This document shows positions 60,405-64,000 of a stretch of 64,000 nucleotides of DNA, piece after piece. The position numbers were made by a program, and so were the translations under genes. Numbering within the stretch: position 1 is the stretch's first letter; each line of letters begins with the position of its first letter. The stretch lies in assembly GCA_009268125.1 (NCBI GenBank), contig WBOU01000019.1, positions 62,001-126,000 on the forward strand, read 5' to 3'. The notes beneath the pieces were generated by a model that was not told where the DNA came from, searched no databases, and worked only from the letters and a program-made list of their open reading frames with translations. This DNA comes from Chloroflexia bacterium SDU3-3. Lineage in GTDB: Bacteria; Chloroflexota; Chloroflexia; Chloroflexales; Roseiflexaceae.

Positions 60405-63305
60405 ATGGCGTACCAGTCCTCGTGGTGGCGTGTGCTGCTGCTTCCCTGTATTGCGGGGCTTGTTGGTGCCTCGGTGGCGGCTGTGCAGCCCCAGAGCGTG
60501 AGTGCGGCGGCTGTATCGACGAATGTTGTGATCAGCCAAGTCTATGGTGGCGGGCAATCGACTTCAGCCGATACCGCTTACAAAAGTGACTATATCGAGC
60601 TTTTTAACCTCACCGGATCGCCCGTGAGCTTAGATGGCTGGTCGGTTCAGTATGCTGCTACGACGTCTTCCTCTTTTGCCGTGACAACGCTGAGCGGGTC
60701 GATTCCTGCCTATGGCTATTATCTGATTCAGGAGGGCACGGGTACCGTTGGTGCCGATCTTCCCTCCCCTGATCTTGTCCCTAGCTCGCCGATCAGTATG
60801 GCCGCTGCGAACGGCAAGGTTGCGCTGGTTCAGGGCACTACGGCCGTGAATTGCAGCTCTTGCAGTGGGATCGCGAATGTCGTTGATTTTATCGGCTATG
60901 GTACGGCAAATGATTCTGAGACCAGCGCTGCCCCTGCGATAGATAGGACAAAGGCTGCGCTGCGCGCTGGCAACGGCTGTACGGATACGGGGGTGAACAG
61001 CGCCGACTTCACCGCTGGCGCGCCCAGCCCGCGCAACTCGGCCTCGCCGACCAACAGCTGCAGCGTGGCGACCAGCACCCCCACAACGCCGACCTCGACG
61101 GGCACTGTGACGGTGACTCCGGTGACACCGACCGCCACCGCGACGCCGGTGACGCCCACGGCCACCCCTGGCGCGTACACGCCGATCTTCACCATCCAGG
61201 GCACCACCGACACCAGCCCCTTGGCTGGCTCGACGGTGACGACCCAGGGTATTGTGACCCAGATTAACCAGGGTCGTTCGGGTATGTTCATCCAAGATGC
61301 GACCGGTGATGGTAACGCTGCCACCTCCGATGGCATCTATATCTACGGCACTATCTCCGCAGAGATCGCGGCAGGAAACCTCGTGCAGGTGTCTGGCGCA
61401 GTGTCGGAGTTCCAGGGCCTGACCGAGATCACGCTTTCAAGCGTTACGGTGCTTGATTCGAGCACTTCGGTGCCCACGCCGATCGTGCTCGACCTGCCGG
61501 ATGCGCCCCAGGCCAGCTACCAGAACCTTGAGCGCTACGAGGGCATGCTGGTGAGCATCCCCGAGACGCTGACGGTGGACCAGAACTACTTCCAGGGCCG
61601 CTATGGCCAGGTGACGCTGTCGTCGGGCGGGCGGGCCGAGAACCCGACCAACCGCTACCGCCCCGGCACGGCGGCGGCCAACGAGCTGACTGCGTTCAAC
61701 GCCGCCCGCATGATCGTGCTAGATGATGCGAGCAGCGCCCAGAACCCTAACCCCATCCCCTACATTGGTGCCGACAATACGCTGCGCGCTGGCGACACGG
61801 TGAGCGGCCTAGTGGGTGCGCTTGACTTCGGCGCGATTAACTCGAACCTCAGTATCCGTGGCTACCGCCTCCAGGTGAATACGCCCAGCAATGTGACCTT
61901 TACCCGTGTGAATGCGCGCACCGCCGCCCCGGAGGATGTGGGCGGCAATGTGAAGGTGGCCAGCTTCAACGTGCTGAACTACTTCAATACGTTTAATAGC
62001 TGCTATCCCACAGGCAGCGCGGATGATTGCCGCGGCGCTGACTCGGCGGCTGAGTTCTCCCGCCAGCGCGCCAAGATCATCAACGCGATCGCCGCGCTGG
62101 ATGCCGATGTCGTTGGTGTGATCGAGATGGAGAACGACGGCTCGGGTTCGACCAGCGCCATTCAGGATCTGGTAAATGGCCTGAACGCGAAGCTTGGCGC
62201 GGGCACCTATGCCCTGATCGTCGACCCGACCAACGACCCAGTGGCGGATACCGGCCGCCTCGGCTCGGATGCGATCAAGGTGGGCCAGATCTATAAGCCC
62301 GCCCGCGTGACCCCCAACGGCGTGGCGATCTCGAGCGCCGATACGGTGTTCAGCCGCCCGCCGGTGGCCCAGACCTACACGATCGCCAACGGCGAGAAGT
62401 TCAGCGTGATCATTAACCACTTCAAGTCGAAGGGTAGCTGTCCTTCCGATGGCTCGCTCGACACCGATCAGGGCGACGGCCAGGGCTGCTGGAACGCCAA
62501 GCGTGTGCAGCAGGCCACCGAGATGCTGAGCTTCATCGATACGGTGAAGACGGCCAGCGGCGACCCCGACGTGCTGGTGATGGGCGACCTGAACGCCTAC
62601 GGCAACGAGGATCCGATCTTCACGCTGACCAGTGGCGGCCTGGTGAACCAGCTGCAGAAGCGCATCGCCACCCCGTACTCGTATGTGTTCGACGGCCTTG
62701 CCGGCTACCTCGACCACGCGCTGACCACGGCCAGCCTGGATACGCAGGTGGCGGGTGTGACCGAGTGGCACATCAACGCCGACGAGCCGACCGTGATCGA
62801 CTACAACACCGAGTACAAGAACCCGGATCTCTACACGTCCGATCCCTACCGCGCCTCGGATCACGATCCGGTGCTGATTGGCCTGAGCCTGGGCGAGGAG
62901 GTGCCGACCGTGACGCCGTCGCTGACACCGACCGCGACCGCGACGCCGGTGACGCCGACCGCGACGGGGACCGTGACGACGACGCCGGTGACGCCGACGT
63001 CGACGGGCACGGTGACGACCACACCGGTGACGCCGACGTCGACGGGCACGGTGACGACCACGCCGGTGACGCCGACGTCGACGGGCACGGTGACGACGAC
63101 GCCAGTGACGCCGACGTCGACGGGCACGGTGACGACGACGCCAGTGACGCCGACGTCGACGGGCACGGTGACAACCACGCCGGTGACGCCGACCGCGACG
63201 GGCACGGTGACGACCACGCCGGTGACGCCGACCGCGACGCCGGTCACGCCGACGCCGGGCAGCGGGCCGAACAGCTTTGTCTACCTGCCGCTGATCACCC
63301 GCTAG
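60405..63305 (+). CDS. Secreted endonuclease/exonuclease with lamin-tail and OB-like domains and LPLITR tail
   Basis: 966 residues, start after AAGGAG. Signal peptide about 1-35. Domains: lamin-tail domain (about 38-215, VVISQVYGGGQ, SDYIELFNLTG); Thr/Pro linker (225-260); OB-fold-like domain (about 260-490, TIQGTTDTSP, GMFIQDATGD); endonuclease/exonuclease/phosphatase domain (about 510-832) with KVASFNVLNYF, VIEMENDGSG, VIINHFKSKG, MGDLNAYG and ASDHDPVLIG carrying the metal and catalytic residues (ExeM/NucH-like). Seven tandem 13-residue PVTPT(A/S)TGTVTTT repeats follow, then FVYLPLITR-stop. It should degrade extracellular DNA for nutrients or biofilm turnover. Confidence 0.9.
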   Translation: MAYQSSWWRVLLLPCIAGLVGASVAAVQPQSVSAAAVSTNVVISQVYGGGQSTSADTAYKSDYIELFNLTGSPVSLDGWSVQYAATTSSSFAVTTLSGSIPAYGYYLIQEGTGTVGADLPSPDLVPSSPISMAAANGKVALVQGTTAVNCSSCSGIANVVDFIGYGTANDSETSAAPAIDRTKAALRAGNGCTDTGVNSADFTAGAPSPRNSASPTNSCSVATSTPTTPTSTGTVTVTPVTPTATATPVTPTATPGAYTPIFTIQGTTDTSPLAGSTVTTQGIVTQINQGRSGMFIQDATGDGNAATSDGIYIYGTISAEIAAGNLVQVSGAVSEFQGLTEITLSSVTVLDSSTSVPTPIVLDLPDAPQASYQNLERYEGMLVSIPETLTVDQNYFQGRYGQVTLSSGGRAENPTNRYRPGTAAANELTAFNAARMIVLDDASSAQNPNPIPYIGADNTLRAGDTVSGLVGALDFGAINSNLSIRGYRLQVNTPSNVTFTRVNARTAAPEDVGGNVKVASFNVLNYFNTFNSCYPTGSADDCRGADSAAEFSRQRAKIINAIAALDADVVGVIEMENDGSGSTSAIQDLVNGLNAKLGAGTYALIVDPTNDPVADTGRLGSDAIKVGQIYKPARVTPNGVAISSADTVFSRPPVAQTYTIANGEKFSVIINHFKSKGSCPSDGSLDTDQGDGQGCWNAKRVQQATEMLSFIDTVKTASGDPDVLVMGDLNAYGNEDPIFTLTSGGLVNQLQKRIATPYSYVFDGLAGYLDHALTTASLDTQVAGVTEWHINADEPTVIDYNTEYKNPDLYTSDPYRASDHDPVLIGLSLGEEVPTVTPSLTPTATATPVTPTATGTVTTTPVTPTSTGTVTTTPVTPTSTGTVTTTPVTPTSTGTVTTTPVTPTSTGTVTTTPVTPTSTGTVTTTPVTPTATGTVTTTPVTPTATPVTPTPGSGPNSFVYLPLITR
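62946..63218 (+). repeat. 39-bp tandem repeat coding for a Thr/Pro linker
   Basis: Seven units of 39 bases encode PVTPT(A/S)TGTVTTT near the C-terminus of the nuclease. First and last units have Ala (ACCGCG), the middle five Ser (ACGTCG). Such a repeat can change length by slippage or recombination. Confidence 0.95.
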
Positions 63306-63332
63306 GGCGATCTGGCCGAGAAACGAGCATAG

Positions 63333-63375
63333 AAAAAGAGGGTGAGCAGCCGCACGCTGCCCGCCCTCTTTTTTT
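63333..63375. terminator. Bidirectional terminator
   Basis: AAAAAGAGGG (63333-63342) and GCAGC (63346-63350) pair with GCTGC (63356-63360) and CCCTCTTTTT (63364-63373). A T-run on either strand serves the nuclease gene and the converging minus-strand operon. Confidence 0.9.
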
Positions 63376-63378
63376 ACC

Positions 63379-63816
63379 CTAGCGGCGCTCGCGCGGGACG
63401 AGATCGACCGCGATGCCGCCGCGCGGCGCGACCGAGTTGTAGAACATCACAAAGCCCAGCAGCGGCATGGCGGTGAAGAGCGAGCCGACCACCAGTACGA
63501 CCGCGAGGATGAGCAGGAACACCATCGCCCCGCCCGAGTGCAGCTGCTGCATGGTGCTGAGCGCGCCGCCCAAGCCAAACGACTGCACGAAGTCTACAGG
63601 GACGGTGGGCAGATCGACCGAGCCGATGCCGAGGTTGATGGTCGGCAGGTCGATCACCACATGCTGCATGTTGGCCAGCGCGTCGAGGGCGTGGCCGATC
63701 AGCTGAAGAGCGAGGAAGGCGATGGCGATGGCGGGCAGGAATGAGACGCTGGCCCCGGCCAGGATGCCAAACTTGATGGTGGAGCGGACAGAGATGTGGC
63801 GGATCTCGTAGCGCAT
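63379..63816 (-). CDS. DUF3566-like membrane protein
   Basis: 145 residues, start after AAGGAG, which overlaps the stop of the preceding gene, so the two are coupled. Two membrane helices are clear: FGILAGASVSFLPAIAIAFLALQLIG (about 17-42, in parts) and AMVFLLILAVVLVVGSLFTAMPLLGFVMFYN (about 97-127), with a loop of about 50 residues rich in Leu, Gly and Pro between them. The N-terminal MRYEIRHISVRSTIKFG matches the usual start of DUF3566-type proteins, whose function is unknown. Confidence 0.78.
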   Translation of the reverse strand: MRYEIRHISVRSTIKFGILAGASVSFLPAIAIAFLALQLIGHALDALANMQHVVIDLPTINLGIGSVDLPTVPVDFVQSFGLGGALSTMQQLHSGGAMVFLLILAVVLVVGSLFTAMPLLGFVMFYNSVAPRGGIAVDLVPRERR

Positions 63817-63828
63817 GGGGTGCTCCTT

Positions 63829-64000
63829 CTAGCGTGTGCCTTCAAAGCCAGCCAGCAGGCCGACCACGTTGGTGCCCAGCTCGGCCACAGCGTAGCCGCC
63901 TTCCTGCACAAAGAGCGTGGGCAGGCCCGCCTGGGCGATGCGTGCGCCGATCTGGGCGTAGGCATCGGATGTAAGCGCGAAATCGCCCAGCGGGTCGCTG
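63829..64000 (-). CDS. Histone deacetylase / acetylpolyamine amidohydrolase family, C-terminal part
   Basis: Only the last 56 residues lie in the window; the frame is open to the edge. The sequence SDPLGDFALTSDAYAQIG, then IAQAGLPTLFVQEGGYAVAE and LGTNVVGLLAGFEG closely follows the end of bacterial histone-deacetylase-like enzymes: DPLG and the QEGGY loop, which carries the transition-state Tyr. These zinc enzymes remove acetyl groups from acetylated polyamines or lysines. It is co-transcribed with the DUF3566-like gene 12 bases downstream. Confidence 0.85.
   Translation of the reverse strand, partial: SDPLGDFALTSDAYAQIGARIAQAGLPTLFVQEGGYAVAELGTNVVGLLAGFEGTR

Noticed and set aside
62765-63382. 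Asp/Gly-rich frame (GDADVDGHGDD repeats) resembling a calcium-binding repeat protein
   Set aside because: It is the +1 frame of the Thr/Pro linker repeat in the nuclease gene; no start signal.

Overview
The window is a high-GC bacterial chromosome segment (apart from a few AT-rich gaps) with no rRNA, tRNA, CRISPR or phage genes that I can see. Gene content and protein style point to the phylum Chloroflexota, class Chloroflexia: secreted proteins with Thr/Pro linkers and a terminal LP(M/L)(I/V)x(R/K) tail, W/GG/FG 'FERG' repeats, a Tad pilus without secretin, a spermidine-synthase-like membrane protein, a DUF3105 protein and a rubrerythrin-DinB fusion. This assignment is inference; no marker gene was compared.

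Layout. 1-9.6 kb: end of citrate synthase, a family 2 glycosyltransferase, galT, a secreted M14 peptidase, a two-component system, a GNAT acetyltransferase, a sortase and a cyclic-nucleotide-binding protein. 9.7-14.4 kb: a his operon (HisRS/HisZ-like protein, creatininase-family protein, long-form hisG, hisD). 14.4-15.6 kb: a gene-free stretch with a 21-bp tandem array and dispersed repeats. 15.6-24.9 kb: yggT, a spermidine-synthase-like membrane protein, a rubrerythrin-DinB fusion, a lone receiver protein, two related secreted glycoside hydrolases and a LOG-like protein. 25-34 kb: DUF3105 protein, GT4 glycosyltransferase, patatin and the purM-purC-purE-purK operon, separated by repeat-rich gaps. 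34-44.3 kb: gnd, a CoxE-like vWA protein, a zinc-ribbon/GGGRDSY protein, a third glycoside hydrolase, pyk, comEA and topA. 44.7-58.1 kb: a Tad (tight adherence) locus: three TadE/TadG-type genes, a kelch protein, cpaB, cpaE, cpaF, tadB, tadC and a DUF192 gene. 58.1-64 kb: SpoIIM-like protein, thymidine kinase, a large secreted nuclease, a DUF3566-like protein and the end of a histone-deacetylase-family gene.

How genes work together. The his and pur clusters are biosynthetic operons. The Tad cluster holds the motor ATPase (CpaF), the two platform proteins (TadB/TadC), the localisation ATPase (CpaE), CpaB and minor pilin-like proteins; the kelch and vWA proteins are good candidates for the exposed adhesive parts. 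No Flp major pilin, prepilin peptidase or secretin is present here. The secreted hydrolases, peptidase and nuclease suggest a scavenging cell-surface lifestyle.

Most unusual signals: (1) two 21-bp-period tandem arrays, each starting about 50 bp after a stop codon behind a hairpin, with a common TTCG(C)GCCATT core; (2) a dispersed structured intergenic repeat with a palindromic head, at least five copies, two of them as an inverted pair; (3) the terminal LP(M/L)(I/V)x(R/K) tail on three unrelated exported proteins; (4) a creatininase-family protein with changed metal ligands inside a his operon that also carries both long-form HisG and a HisRS-like protein.
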